From an uncultured Spartobacteria bacterium (GTDB taxonomy: Bacteria > Verrucomicrobiota > Verrucomicrobiia > Chthoniobacterales > Chthoniobacteraceae), in contig CAIYQA010000180.1 in assembly GCA_903928175.1 (NCBI GenBank), forward strand, positions 1 through 38,330: 38,330 nt of DNA, written 5' to 3'. The notes below the pieces were generated by a model that ran no database searches, was not told where the DNA came from, and worked only from the letters and a program-made list of their open reading frames with translations. Positions 1 through 9,490 of the stretch are shown one piece after another (position 1 is the stretch's first letter; each line of letters opens with the position of its first letter). The position numbers were made by a program, and so were the translations under genes.

Positions 1-125
1 AGAGCCGTGCCCTGCAAGGGCACTGGGAAACGCTCGTGCTCAATCCGCTCCCCCTTACCAGCGCCCTTGCAGGGCGCAACCGGTTGTTGCGCGGCACCCA
101 GGGCGACGCTGCGCTCTGCCCTGGG
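1..125. repeat. Cluster of GC-rich hairpins at window edge
   Basis: GTGCCCT-GCA-AGGGCAC (7-23), GCGCCCT-TGC-AGGGCGC (61-77), CCCAGGGC...GCCCTGGG (97-104/118-125); no conserved ORF. Confidence 0.6.
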
Positions 126-254
126 CTGGTTTCCCTTGCGCACAATCAATGCGACAACGTCAAACGAAAATGCTCTAGGTGGGTGCGCCCGGGTGCCGGA
201 GTTCTTGGCAGGGACGAAAAACTTCGAATCAGAAAGCGCAACGGATCAAGCCCA

Positions 255-285
255 CAAAAAAGGCCAGACCTCACGGCCTGGCCTT
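255..285 (-). terminator. Rho-independent terminator on minus strand
   Basis: Stem AAGGCCAG (260-267)/CTGGCCTT (278-285), followed on the minus strand by a T tract (complement of the A-run 255-261); lies just after the small lipoprotein ORF. Confidence 0.65.
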
Positions 286-304
286 CTCCAAAAAAGGTTC
301 CCAC

Positions 305-421
305 TTACTTCATGTGAGTGGTGGACACTTTGGTCGTCGTGCAGACCTCCTTTTTCCCGCAGCAGGCGCTGAGGGTGAGAAGAGAGACTGCCACGGCGAG
401 GATCGTGATGGCTTTAAACAT
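305..421 (-). CDS. Small (38 aa) putative lipoprotein
   Basis: MFKAITILAVAVSLLTLSACCGKKEVCTTTKVSTTHMK*: hydrophobic signal plus lipobox LSAC; AAAGGAG about 11 nt upstream of ATG; terminator downstream. Not in the supplied ORF track. Confidence 0.7.
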   Translation of the reverse strand: MFKAITILAVAVSLLTLSACCGKKEVCTTTKVSTTHMK

Positions 422-533
422 GCTGGTTTCAACTCCTTTCATAGCTGGTTGCTGGGTCTTTTTATGGACCTCTCAGCCTTCAAAGCAATGTTTTTTGCCT
501 CGAATGGAAAAGGAATTTTCGCGAGGAAATTTT

Positions 534-1049
534 TTACCACCCGGTCGTCACGCGGCTTACGATATTGACTGCGGCTTTTTCGATGGCCAGCGGGATCGCC
601 TGCCGCTCGTCTTGATTGACATCATTGCCCGAGACGAAAAAACTGGTCTGGCCGGTGACGATCCCTTCGTCGATTTTTTCTTCGCTGCCACGCCGGGTAA
701 GAGTGTAACTCATGGTCACTGTAAGATCAAATTCCTGCTGCTTGACGATGTCGCTGCGCACGGAGCGCGCGCCCTGGCGACGGATTCGGTCAATGCTTCC
801 AGCCAGAATCACGTCCGCGTCTTGCGGAGTGCGGATTTCAAATGTGCCGTCTTGTTGGAACTGTTTAACGAGCGTGCTTGCGGCCAGCGCTTCCAAACGC
901 GGGACGAGCGTCTCGTTATGAAAGGTCGGTACGGCGATGGTTTTAACACCCGTCATTTTCTTGGGAACGCGCGCGCCGATATGGTATCCCGCGCACCCTG
1001 TAAACAGGAGGAGCAAAGCAGCCAACGCGGCGAAGAGTGGAGATTTCAT
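534..1049 (-). CDS. lptE: LPS assembly lipoprotein LptE family
   Basis: Lipobox LFTGC, GYHIGARVPKKMTGVKTIAVPTFHNET...; small LptE-like length; follows the BamD-like gene. Confidence 0.78.
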   Translation of the reverse strand: MKSPLFAALAALLLLFTGCAGYHIGARVPKKMTGVKTIAVPTFHNETLVPRLEALAASTLVKQFQQDGTFEIRTPQDADVILAGSIDRIRRQGARSVRSDIVKQQEFDLTVTMSYTLTRRGSEEKIDEGIVTGQTSFFVSGNDVNQDERQAIPLAIEKAAVNIVSRVTTGW

Positions 1050-1066
1050 GGGCGAAGAACCGCAGC

Positions 1067-2242
1067 TTATTGGCTGGGCAACTCGGACTCGGGCATCGCA
1101 GGGGTTGGCCCCGTCGTGCGCAGCTTCGGTTTTTCCGGCGCGGTTTCCTCGGGAACGGTTGGCGCGGGCGGTCCAGCGAAATCCGACCGCGAGGCGGTAT
1201 CCACCTGCGCCTGCAATTTGCGGGTTTGGCGTGCTTTGCTGCCGGTTTGGGCGTTTTCCGGGCCGGAGCGCAGGGCGTCTTCGCCGACGTTCTGCTTCAT
1301 CCGCTCAATCGCCTTGCGGGCTTGCGCGGCTTCGGGCGCATCCTTCCCGTCCTGGATCACCTGGTTGTAGTAAATCGTGGCCGCTTTGAAGTTCTTGGTT
1401 TTTTCGTAAAAACGGGCGACGTCGAGATTCTTTTTGAGGCTGGTGCCCGAGAGCTTGGCGATATTTTCGCGGGCTTGCGGAATTTTTTCGCTCTGTGGGT
1501 AACGGACGGTGAAGTCTTCAAATGCGTCACGGGCTTTCACGCGCGAGGCGGCGTCGTTTGAGCCGTCTTCGATGAGGTGCATTTGCACATACCCGATCTG
1601 GTATTGGGCGTCACCAGCCACGTCGTCGTTGGGGTATTTATCGACGGCAAGCTGATAAGCTGCCACGGCTTCGGCGTATTGGCCCTGTTTTTCAAGCGCC
1701 ATGCCGATGTTGAACTGCGCGAGCGGGGCTTCCTTGCTGTAGGGAGCGTTCTTCACGATTTCCTCGAACATCTTCTGGGCGCGTTCCATGGAGGAGAAAG
1801 TCTTCATGCCCCAGAGCTTGCGGCGCTCGCCCTCCAAAAACGCTTTGGCGATGGCGAACTGCCGTTCGACCACGGTGTCAAACTCCTTGCCGCGCGGGTA
1901 ATTGGAAATGTATTTGCCGTAGGAATTGAAAGCCCGTTCAGGCTCGCCGGTCTGCTCCTGGAGTTCGGCGATTTTGAACTGGGCCTGCGGGGCGGCCCCG
2001 GAAGCTGGAAATCCCTTCAACAATGCCCGGTAGGCTCCAATGGCTTTGCTGAGGCTTCCCTCGGCCTCAAGCGCCTGCGCTTTGTGAAGCTGTTCGCTGG
2101 CCGATTTTTCAATCGTGCCGGAGTCTTCCTCCTCGCTGTGGAATCCCTCTCCGGGACGGTAGATCACCGCGGCGCGGGCGGGCGAGGCGACCAGGATGGA
2201 AAACACCAAAACGAGTGAGGAAAAAACGATGAGCTTCCGCAT
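1067..2242 (-). CDS. bamD: TPR outer-membrane assembly protein, BamD/YfiO-like
   Basis: Signal peptide plus repeated TPR units (YRALLKGFPASGAAPQAQFKIAEL, AQFNIGMALEKQGQYAEAVAAYQLAVDKYP). Confidence 0.72.
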   Translation of the reverse strand: MRKLIVFSSLVLVFSILVASPARAAVIYRPGEGFHSEEEDSGTIEKSASEQLHKAQALEAEGSLSKAIGAYRALLKGFPASGAAPQAQFKIAELQEQTGEPERAFNSYGKYISNYPRGKEFDTVVERQFAIAKAFLEGERRKLWGMKTFSSMERAQKMFEEIVKNAPYSKEAPLAQFNIGMALEKQGQYAEAVAAYQLAVDKYPNDDVAGDAQYQIGYVQMHLIEDGSNDAASRVKARDAFEDFTVRYPQSEKIPQARENIAKLSGTSLKKNLDVARFYEKTKNFKAATIYYNQVIQDGKDAPEAAQARKAIERMKQNVGEDALRSGPENAQTGSKARQTRKLQAQVDTASRSDFAGPPAPTVPEETAPEKPKLRTTGPTPAMPESELPSQ

Positions 2243-2374
2243 ATCGGGCTGACGCTAAAGGAATGGAGCGGGAGCGTCAAGGGCTGGCGTGGAATTTACC
2301 TTAGGGGATTCGCTGATTCCAACCAGCCTCTTTTCTTGTTTCCCAACCCCGCTCCCATCCCGTAACCTCCCGGC

Positions 2375-3508
2375 GTGTTTGAACTCCTTGCCACTGATCC
2401 CGCTTCCAAGGCCCGTCGCGGCCGCCTGACCACCGCTCATGGGGTGATTGAAACGCCCATTTTCATGCCGGTGGGCACGCAGGGCTCCGTAAAGGCGGTC
2501 AGCCCGCGGGAGTTGCGGGAGATGAACGCGCAGATCATTCTCGGCAATACGTATCACCTTTTTGTCCGGCCCGGGATGCATGTGATGCGCCATTTCGAGG
2601 GGTTGCATAATTTCATGAATTGGCAGGGACCGATCCTCACCGACAGCGGCGGTTTCCAGGTGTTCTCCCTGGCCAAGCTGCGCAAGATCACGGAGGAGGG
2701 GGTGCATTTCCAGAATCATCTCGATGGCGCGCCTTGCTTCATCGGGCCGGAGACGGCGATGGATATCCAGGCGACGCTGGGGAGCGATATCGCCATGGCT
2801 TTTGACGAATGCCCCCCGTATCCGTGTGAATATGATTACGCGGCCAAGAGCCTGGAGTTGACGTTGCGCTGGGCGCAGCGTTGTCGCGACTGGGCGCTCG
2901 CCCGCGACGCTGCGGGACAGCCGCGCGGCGCGGTTTTCGGGATTGTGCAGGGGGCGACCTTTGCGGAATTGCGCCGCATGAGTGCCGAGGCATTGGTCGC
3001 GATGGAGTTTGACGGCTATGCCATCGGCGGCGTGAGCGTGGGGGAACCCGAGCCGGAGATGATGGCGGCCGTGGAAAACGCCGAACCGTTTCTGCCCGCG
3101 AACAAAGCGCGGTACGCCATGGGGCTAGGTACGCCACCGCAGATGTTGGAAATGATCGCGCGCGGGGTGGACATGTTCGATTGCGTGCTGCCGACCCGGA
3201 TCGCACGCAACGGCGCGGCGTTCACGGCGCTCGGGACGCTGAATTTAAAAAACAGCCCGTACATCATGGACAAGGGACCCATTGAGGAAGGGTGCACCTG
3301 CCCGGCTTGCCGGGAGTTCTCGCGCGGGTATCTGCGGCACCTGGTCAAATCCGAGGAGATTCTCGGCCTGCGGCTGATCTCGCTGCATAATCTGCATTTT
3401 TACCTCAACCTGATGGCCTGCGCACGGAAGGCGATTGAGGAGGGGACGTTCGAGCGGTTCCGCCGGGAATTTGTTGCCCAGTACAAAGTGTGGCAACCCG
3501 AAACATAA
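2375..3508 (+). CDS. tgt: Queuine tRNA-ribosyltransferase
   Basis: ILTDSGGFQVFSL, CTCPACREFSRGYLRHL zinc site; GTG start; full-length Tgt pattern. Confidence 0.97.
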   Translation: MFELLATDPASKARRGRLTTAHGVIETPIFMPVGTQGSVKAVSPRELREMNAQIILGNTYHLFVRPGMHVMRHFEGLHNFMNWQGPILTDSGGFQVFSLAKLRKITEEGVHFQNHLDGAPCFIGPETAMDIQATLGSDIAMAFDECPPYPCEYDYAAKSLELTLRWAQRCRDWALARDAAGQPRGAVFGIVQGATFAELRRMSAEALVAMEFDGYAIGGVSVGEPEPEMMAAVENAEPFLPANKARYAMGLGTPPQMLEMIARGVDMFDCVLPTRIARNGAAFTALGTLNLKNSPYIMDKGPIEEGCTCPACREFSRGYLRHLVKSEEILGLRLISLHNLHFYLNLMACARKAIEEGTFERFRREFVAQYKVWQPET

Positions 3509-3595
3509 GTTGTTCTTTGTGGGGCGAACGTTCACAAAACGCTTTACTTGTGCGCAGGAGCCTGCTGAACATGATTGCAATTATTATCCGACCCG

Positions 3596-3787
3596 ATGAA
3601 CAGCAAGTACACCGCCTTTCGTTGTCCTGAAGATTTGCTTGAGAAAGCCAAAATTCGCGCCAAACGCGAACGCCGATCCCTGAGCAATTACTTGATTACA
3701 TTGATCGACAAAGACGTGGCGGGGATGGTCGATCTTGGGAAAGAGGAGGTCGGTATGGCGCGCGGCAAGTTGAACGGGGAGAGCTAG
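3596..3787 (+). CDS. Small ribbon-helix-helix-like protein
   Basis: MNSKYTAFRCPEDLLEKAKIRAKRERRSLSNYLITLIDKD..., Arc/CopG-like strand plus basic helices; ATG at 3596 preferred over the TTG at 3575. Confidence 0.5.
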   Translation: MNSKYTAFRCPEDLLEKAKIRAKRERRSLSNYLITLIDKDVAGMVDLGKEEVGMARGKLNGES

Positions 3788-3815
3788 GAAGTGTTTGCGG
3801 ATTGAAGGAGAAGAA

Positions 3816-3975
3816 AATCTGGAACTCAGGAACTCAAGAGGATTCAGAAAGGGAACGACTGTTGCCCTTTTTCAGTCTCGCATGATTGGGGTTCCGCAAT
3901 CTCTTCCTTAGCTTCCTGGTTTCCTGGTTTCCTGATCGTCTTCTCCTGAGTTCCTGAGTTCCTGAGTTCCAGATT
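3816..3975. repeat. Inverted pair of AGGAACTC octamer arrays
   Basis: AATCTGGAACTCAGGAACTCA (3816-3836) and its exact reverse complement (3955-3975); extra TTTCCTGG octamers 3911-3934. Confidence 0.9.
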
Positions 3976-4640
3976 GGTTTTTAATTCTTGGGGAAGCGGC
4001 TGCACGGCAGCGCTCCGGGAACGCCTCGGCAGGGGGAATCGCGCCGTCGCCAGCCCAACCGAAACCGCCTTTCGGCGATTCTCTTGCATCCCTGCATCCC
4101 GGGCCGTTTTGGGTTGTGAATAACTTTTCCCGATGAGGCGCAAGATTCGGAGGGAGAGGTGATTACATGTGTTTTTACTTCTATTTGGCCCTGATTTTTC
4201 CAGAGATTTTCGACGCGGACTGTTTTTTGGCTTCTCGAATGGGCTATGTGGCGTAAACGCAATATGTAGCATAAGTTATTACGTAAAATATAGACCCCGG
4301 AGCGGCTTCCTGATCTCGTCTGATGTGCGTCGCCAAAATAGAGAACGGTGGACCGCCAAACGCGCCTTGGGATTGGGGTGCCGTCGTCAAGGGAATGACT
4401 GCTCATCTGCTGTGAACTCCGGTAAGTTTGGACCTGCTGCGTGTCTGCATATAGGGCGTTTTGTTGGCGGGTGGCAACCCTCCCGGGAGGGAATCCGGCC
4501 CTAACCGAGGTCGGGAATCTCCGCTCGGCGCGCCATTCTGCCTCGAAAGATTCAAATTTGCATCTGGCGGCATTCCTGATAGCACTCTAAGCCCGCAGGG
4601 CGGAACCGCCCGGCGGATTCAACCATACAGACCTATTATT

Positions 4641-5582
4641 ATGAGTAAACGCATCGCATTCCTCTTTTCCGGCCAGGGCGCACAAACCGTGGGCATGGGG
4701 AAGGACCTCTCTGAACAGTATCCCGTCGCCGCCGATTTGTTCCGCCGCGCCGACGCCGCCTTGAACCGGCCGCTGAGCCGGTTAATGTTCGAGGGGCCCC
4801 AGGAAGATCTGACCCAGACCGTCCATTGCCAGCCCGCGCTGTACGTGCACGGCTCGGCCTGTCTTGCGGCGTTTCTTCAGGAAATGGGGGGCGAATTGCC
4901 CGGGGTGGTCGCCACGGCCGGTCTCTCGCTGGGGGAATTCACGGCGCATGCCGCCGCGGACACGTTTGACTTTGAAACCGGCCTCTCCCTGGTCGCCCAG
5001 CGTGCGAGTTTCATGCAGGAAGCCTGCGACACTACCGAGGGGACCATGGCTGCAATGATCGGCGCCGAGGAAAGCGACGTGCGCAATCTCGCCTCCGATA
5101 CGGACGTGGACATTGCCAACCTGAACGCTCCCGGCCAGATCGTGATTTCCGGGGAGCGCGCCAAGGTGGAGATGGCCGTGGGGCTCGCCAAGGAGCACAA
5201 CATCCGCCGCGCCCAGTTGCTCAACGTCGCGGGGGCCTACCATTCCCGGTTGATGAACTCCGCCTACGTCAAGCTGGGCGAAGTGTTGGAGCGCACGGCA
5301 TTTTCCACCCCGAAGTATCTGGTGGTCGGCAACGTCGATGCCCGTCCGGTTTCGGAAGCCCCGGCCATCCGCAATGCGCTGCGCGAGCAGGTGACGAGCA
5401 GCGTGCGTTGGGCGGAGTCCATGGAATACCTCCTGGATGTCGAAAAAGTGGACCTTTTCATCGAATTCGGCCCCGGGGGCGTGCTCGCCGGGCTCTTTGG
5501 ACGGATTCGCAAGGGAACCAACGTCCTCTCGATCTCCGACGTGCCAAGCCTCCAGACGGCTGTCGCGAAGTTGAAGGAATAG
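4641..5582 (+). CDS. fabD: Malonyl-CoA:ACP transacylase
   Basis: IAFLFSGQGAQTVGMG, GLSLGEFTAH active site; ATG at 4641 rather than the extended ORF start at 4461. Confidence 0.93.
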   Translation: MSKRIAFLFSGQGAQTVGMGKDLSEQYPVAADLFRRADAALNRPLSRLMFEGPQEDLTQTVHCQPALYVHGSACLAAFLQEMGGELPGVVATAGLSLGEFTAHAAADTFDFETGLSLVAQRASFMQEACDTTEGTMAAMIGAEESDVRNLASDTDVDIANLNAPGQIVISGERAKVEMAVGLAKEHNIRRAQLLNVAGAYHSRLMNSAYVKLGEVLERTAFSTPKYLVVGNVDARPVSEAPAIRNALREQVTSSVRWAESMEYLLDVEKVDLFIEFGPGGVLAGLFGRIRKGTNVLSISDVPSLQTAVAKLKE

Positions 5583-5650
5583 CGAGACAGGACGAACAGG
5601 AGAGGGATGGGGTAAGCTTGGTCGTGAGCTTTGTGCGCGGCTGAGCCGGG

Positions 5651-5787
5651 AATTTTTAGACAGGATTCACAGGAATTTGAGGATTATCAGGATTATGCCC
5701 GCAGTCTGTGAGGGCTGGTGAGCATTTGTGACCTCAATCCGAAAAATCCTGTAAATCATGTCAATCTTGTTAATCCTGTCTAAATTG
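5651..5787. repeat. Inverted pair of 9-bp ACAGGATTN arrays
   Basis: Left array ACAGGATTC..., right array (minus) ACAGGATTA-ACAAGATTG-ACATGATTT-ACAGGATTT; 13-bp exact IR TTTAGACAGGATT (5655-5667)/AATCCTGTCTAAA (5772-5784). Confidence 0.85.
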
Positions 5788-5792
5788 CCAAG

Positions 5793-8700
5793 ATGTCCAT
5801 GTCCCATGTCGAACTCACCGAGCGTTTGCTCATGGACGCCGGGGGATGGCAGGCGGCCAAGCTCGCCCGCGCGCTCGTGGAATCGGGCCGCGTCGTGAGC
5901 GCCGCTTACACTCCGCCAGTGCTCAAGGGGGTGGTGCGCGAAGGGGACCTGGAACTCCGCGCGGGGCTGAAGATCGTGTCCAAGAGCGACATCGAGAACC
6001 TCTGCCCGTGCCGGGAGTCGCGCCAGTGGGGAGCCATTTGCGCCCATTCGCTGGCGGTGGGGTATGCGCTTTTGATGCATAAGACCGGTCCCGGTTCGGA
6101 CTTGGCGAGTCGAAACCGGCCCCCTCAACCGTCCCCCGCGCAATCCGCCGCACCGGTATCCGCGCCGCATTTTATATTGGCTGAGGCGGGGAGCGCCGGG
6201 CCGGATTTCGTGGCGCTGCACGTGATTCTTCCGCCGCAATTCCTCCCAGCTTGGGAACGGGGCAACCTGACGGTCGGCATCGAGGCGGACCGCAGCGGCC
6301 GGAGGGTGTTGCTCAATGCTTTAAGTGAAAAGGAGACCTACCGGTGTTCGGAAGCCGATCTGCGTCTCGTGGAAGCCGTCCGGGCGCTGCACCCCGGGGC
6401 AATTTCGGGGATGCTGACGCTCTCGCGCGAGAAAGTGCTGCAATTATTGGAGGGGCTGCGCGGGCATCCGCGGGTCACCTTTGGAAAATCAACGGCGGTG
6501 CATGTTTCCAGCCAACCCGTTTTGCCGAAGCTGGAGGTGCAGTCCGATTCCTTGGGCCGCGTGACGCTGCATGTCGCGTGGGCGGCGGACAGTCGGCCCT
6601 TAACCGCCGGGCAGTCAACGGCATGGACGCTGGCGGGCGCGGTTTTTGCCCCGGCGGCCCCGGGGTTGCCGGCAGCTTACAGCGAATTGCTGCGGCGGGA
6701 TGTGATGCTGCCGCCGGAACAGGCCACGCCGTTCCTCGCGACGGAACTTCCGGCGTTACGCGCTTTCTTTGAAGTGACCGGGAGCGCCGCCGCTGCCGGA
6801 TCGGCCCCGCAGATGATCCCGGAGGCAGGGACGTTCTCGCTGACGTTGGAAGGTTCCCTCAACCACCTCACGGCACGCCTGCAACGGATCTATTCCAAAC
6901 GCGTCGTCACACTTGGTGTCACGAGCCCCTCGGAAAATTGGGCGCTGCCGGACCCGGCCGATCCTGCGCGCATCCTCTGCCGCAACATTGAGGCCGAACG
7001 GCTTGCGCTGGCGGATTTGACGCGCTTCGGGTTCACCGGGCCGGATTCCACCGGGCATTTTGTGCTTCGGGGCGAGCGGGCCATCCTGACCTTCTTCGGC
7101 GAGGGCTACCCGGCGCTCGCGGCGCAGTGGGAGGTGACGCTCGGCCCGCGGTTTACGAATGTCTCTGGGGAGATCGAGCGCATCACGCCGCGCGTGGAGA
7201 TTCTCTCCTCCGGCGAACCATGGTTCGATCTCCAGTTCGACCTCTCCACCGGGAGCGGCGAACGGTTTTCCGCCGCCGAAGTCCAGCGCCTGCTCCAACT
7301 CGGCCAGAACCATGTCCGGCTCAAGAGCGGCAAGCTCGCTGTGTTCAACTCCGCGTTGCTCGACGATTTCCAGAGCGTCCTGCGCGACTGCAATCCGCAA
7401 CAGCGCCAGCCGGGGAGCTACCGCATTGACAAGGCGCACGCGGGCTACCTTGAAGCCGCCGCCGCCGGGGCCGGATTCGCCGTCAACGCCGGGGCCAACT
7501 GGCGGCAATGGGCACAGAGCCAGCAAGGCAAAGTCGATATTGCGCCGGTGCCTTTGGGGGATTTGGAAACCGTGCTGCGCGGCTATCAGAAGCACGGCGC
7601 CGCGTGGCTCCATTTCCTGGGCTCGAACGGACTGGGCGGCATCCTTGCCGACGACATGGGCCTCGGGAAAACATTGCAGGCGCTCGCCTATCTGCGCACG
7701 CAGCCGGGTCCGTCGTTAGTGGTCTGCCCTTCCTCGCTCGTTTTCAACTGGCAGCGCGAGGTGGAGAAATTCACGCCGGAGCGCAAAGTGCTCGTCATCG
7801 AAGGCGCGCAGCGCGCCCGGAAATTTGCGGAGATTTCCAAGGCCGATCTCGTCATCACGAGTTACCCGCTCTTGCGGCGTGATGCCGAGCGCTACCGGCA
7901 GTTTGCGTTCTCCACCGTTATTCTCGACGAAGCGCAGCACATCAAAAACCCCGATACCCAGAATGCCCAGGCGGCGGGACTGTTGCGCGCGGCCCGTAAA
8001 TTCATCCTCACCGGTACGCCGGTGGAAAACTCCGTGCGCGACATCTGGTCGCTGATGAACTTTGTGATGCCCGGCTATCTCGGTGAGCGGGACGATTTCC
8101 GCGAGCGCTACGAGATTCCCATTGCGCGCCAGAACGACCCGGAGATCCTCGCGCGGCTCGCCAAGCGGCTGCGCCCGTTTTTGCTGCGTCGGCGCAAGCA
8201 GGAAGTGGCGGCGGACCTCCCGCAAAAGCTGGAGAACGTCGCCTATTGCGAATTGAGCGAGGCGCAAAAGCAGGTTTACGCGGCGCTGTTGCAAGGGGCG
8301 CGCGCCCAGATCGACGAAGCGACCGGAGAGAAGAATGCGGGGCGCGCCCAGATGCTCATGCTCACCGCTCTGTTGCGGCTGCGCCAGGCGTCGTGCGATC
8401 TGCGTTTGCTGGACAAAGAGGGTGCGGCTGCCGCGAAAGCCGATTCCGGCAAGGTGGAGCTTTTCAACGAATTGTTGCAGGAAGCCGTCGATGGCGGGCA
8501 CCGCGTGCTGGTGTTCAGCCAGTTCGTTTCCATGCTCACGCTGTTGCGCCGCGAATTGGAAGGGCAGGGGATCGCCTACTGTTATCTCGACGGTCAAACG
8601 CGCGACCGCATGGAGGAAGTGGACCGGTTCCAGAACGGCGACGCCCCGGTGTTCCTCATCAGCCTCAAAGCGGGCGGGGTCGGATTGAACCTCACGGCGG

Positions 8701-8948
8701 CGGACACGGTGATCCACTTCGACCCGTGGTGGAACCCGGCGGTGGAAGCGCAGGCGACCGACCGCGCCCATCGCATCGGCCAGAAGAACGTCGTGACCGC
8801 TTACAAGCTCATCGCGCGCGGGACGGTGGAAGAGAAAATCCTCCATTTGCAGCGCAAAAAGCGGGAGATCATCGACGCTGCCATCGAGAACGAAGAGCCG
8901 CTCATGGAAGGGCTCACGCTGGAGGAAATTCGGGGGTTGTTGGAGTAG
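5793..8948 (+). CDS. SWIM zinc-finger plus SNF2-family helicase
   Basis: CPCRESRQWGAICAH (SWIM CxC...CxH); DDMGLGKTLQ, ILDEAQHIKN, GLNLTAADTVIHFDPWWNPAVEAQATDRAHRIGQ. Confidence 0.95.
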   Translation: MSMSHVELTERLLMDAGGWQAAKLARALVESGRVVSAAYTPPVLKGVVREGDLELRAGLKIVSKSDIENLCPCRESRQWGAICAHSLAVGYALLMHKTGPGSDLASRNRPPQPSPAQSAAPVSAPHFILAEAGSAGPDFVALHVILPPQFLPAWERGNLTVGIEADRSGRRVLLNALSEKETYRCSEADLRLVEAVRALHPGAISGMLTLSREKVLQLLEGLRGHPRVTFGKSTAVHVSSQPVLPKLEVQSDSLGRVTLHVAWAADSRPLTAGQSTAWTLAGAVFAPAAPGLPAAYSELLRRDVMLPPEQATPFLATELPALRAFFEVTGSAAAAGSAPQMIPEAGTFSLTLEGSLNHLTARLQRIYSKRVVTLGVTSPSENWALPDPADPARILCRNIEAERLALADLTRFGFTGPDSTGHFVLRGERAILTFFGEGYPALAAQWEVTLGPRFTNVSGEIERITPRVEILSSGEPWFDLQFDLSTGSGERFSAAEVQRLLQLGQNHVRLKSGKLAVFNSALLDDFQSVLRDCNPQQRQPGSYRIDKAHAGYLEAAAAGAGFAVNAGANWRQWAQSQQGKVDIAPVPLGDLETVLRGYQKHGAAWLHFLGSNGLGGILADDMGLGKTLQALAYLRTQPGPSLVVCPSSLVFNWQREVEKFTPERKVLVIEGAQRARKFAEISKADLVITSYPLLRRDAERYRQFAFSTVILDEAQHIKNPDTQNAQAAGLLRAARKFILTGTPVENSVRDIWSLMNFVMPGYLGERDDFRERYEIPIARQNDPEILARLAKRLRPFLLRRRKQEVAADLPQKLENVAYCELSEAQKQVYAALLQGARAQIDEATGEKNAGRAQMLMLTALLRLRQASCDLRLLDKEGAAAAKADSGKVELFNELLQEAVDGGHRVLVFSQFVSMLTLLRRELEGQGIAYCYLDGQTRDRMEEVDRFQNGDAPVFLISLKAGGVGLNLTAADTVIHFDPWWNPAVEAQATDRAHRIGQKNVVTAYKLIARGTVEEKILHLQRKKREIIDAAIENEEPLMEGLTLEEIRGLLE

Positions 8949-8954
8949 GAGGAA

Positions 8955-9006
8955 GGCAGTGCAACTGCCGGGATAATTACGTTCCAAAGTTCAACTTTGG
9001 AACGAG
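8955..9006. repeat. Half copy of CTCGTT hairpin element
   Basis: GGCAGT-GCA-ACTGCC (8955-8969), spacer, CGTTCCAAAGTT-C-AACTTTGGAACG (8980-9004) then AG; 6 nt after the helicase stop. Confidence 0.8.
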
Positions 9007-9029
9007 GAAAAGTGAGCCCGATACAACAG

Positions 9030-9344
9030 TTAAGGGGAATCGATCAGATCGACTCGTGATTCGTGTGCGATCCCTTGACAGACGCCATCTGCAAAAAATA
9101 GCCCAATTTCGTAGGCGGGTTTGATCCACGTGTAAATGTACCGGTTTTCCAAACGGTCAATTCGGGTCGGCGTGCCCATAGCTTTAACGATTTCAGATTC
9201 AGGGCGTCCGATCAAATTTCCAAGATGAGCAAATTTATTTGCGAAATTATCTGAATCGTTTTGCTTGCAGAAGATAAGAATGGTTCTGCCTACAAGCAGG
9301 ATCACGAAAATAACCAGCAGATGAACCCAAAGAGGTGCTTCCAT
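9030..9344 (-). CDS. Small membrane-anchored hypothetical protein
   Basis: N-terminal TM (LLVIFVILLVGRTILIF) plus soluble domain GRPESEIVKAMGTPTRIDRLENRYIYTW reminiscent of SmpA/BamE-type folds. Confidence 0.55.
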   Translation of the reverse strand: MEAPLWVHLLVIFVILLVGRTILIFCKQNDSDNFANKFAHLGNLIGRPESEIVKAMGTPTRIDRLENRYIYTWIKPAYEIGLFFADGVCQGIAHESRVDLIDSP

Positions 9345-9427
9345 AATAAAAAGGGATTACGGCAGGCTTTCTGAAAAATGCCTTTCAATAAACGATGCTC
9401 ACACCAGATTAAAATGTCAATTCCCTC

Positions 9428-9490
9428 CTCCGTGCCTCTGTGTCTCTGTGTGAGACCGCTTCTTTGCGTCCTTTGCGGCTTTGCGTGAAA
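9428..9490. repeat. Short-period array CTCTGTGT / TCCTTTGCG
   Basis: ctccgtgcctctgtgtctctgtgtgag followed by ttctttgcgtcctttgcggctttgcgtgaaa; ends at the SulP stop codon. Confidence 0.75.

Noticed and set aside
318-1370. 350-aa plus-strand ORF opposite lptE/bamD
   Set aside because: Antisense shadow of two conserved minus-strand genes; no recognisable domain.
3596-3787. Toxin-antitoxin module
   Set aside because: The RHH-like protein has no adjacent toxin ORF; downstream is repeat and non-coding sequence.
7716-8987. 423-aa minus-strand ORF
   Set aside because: Antisense to conserved helicase motifs of the SNF2 gene.
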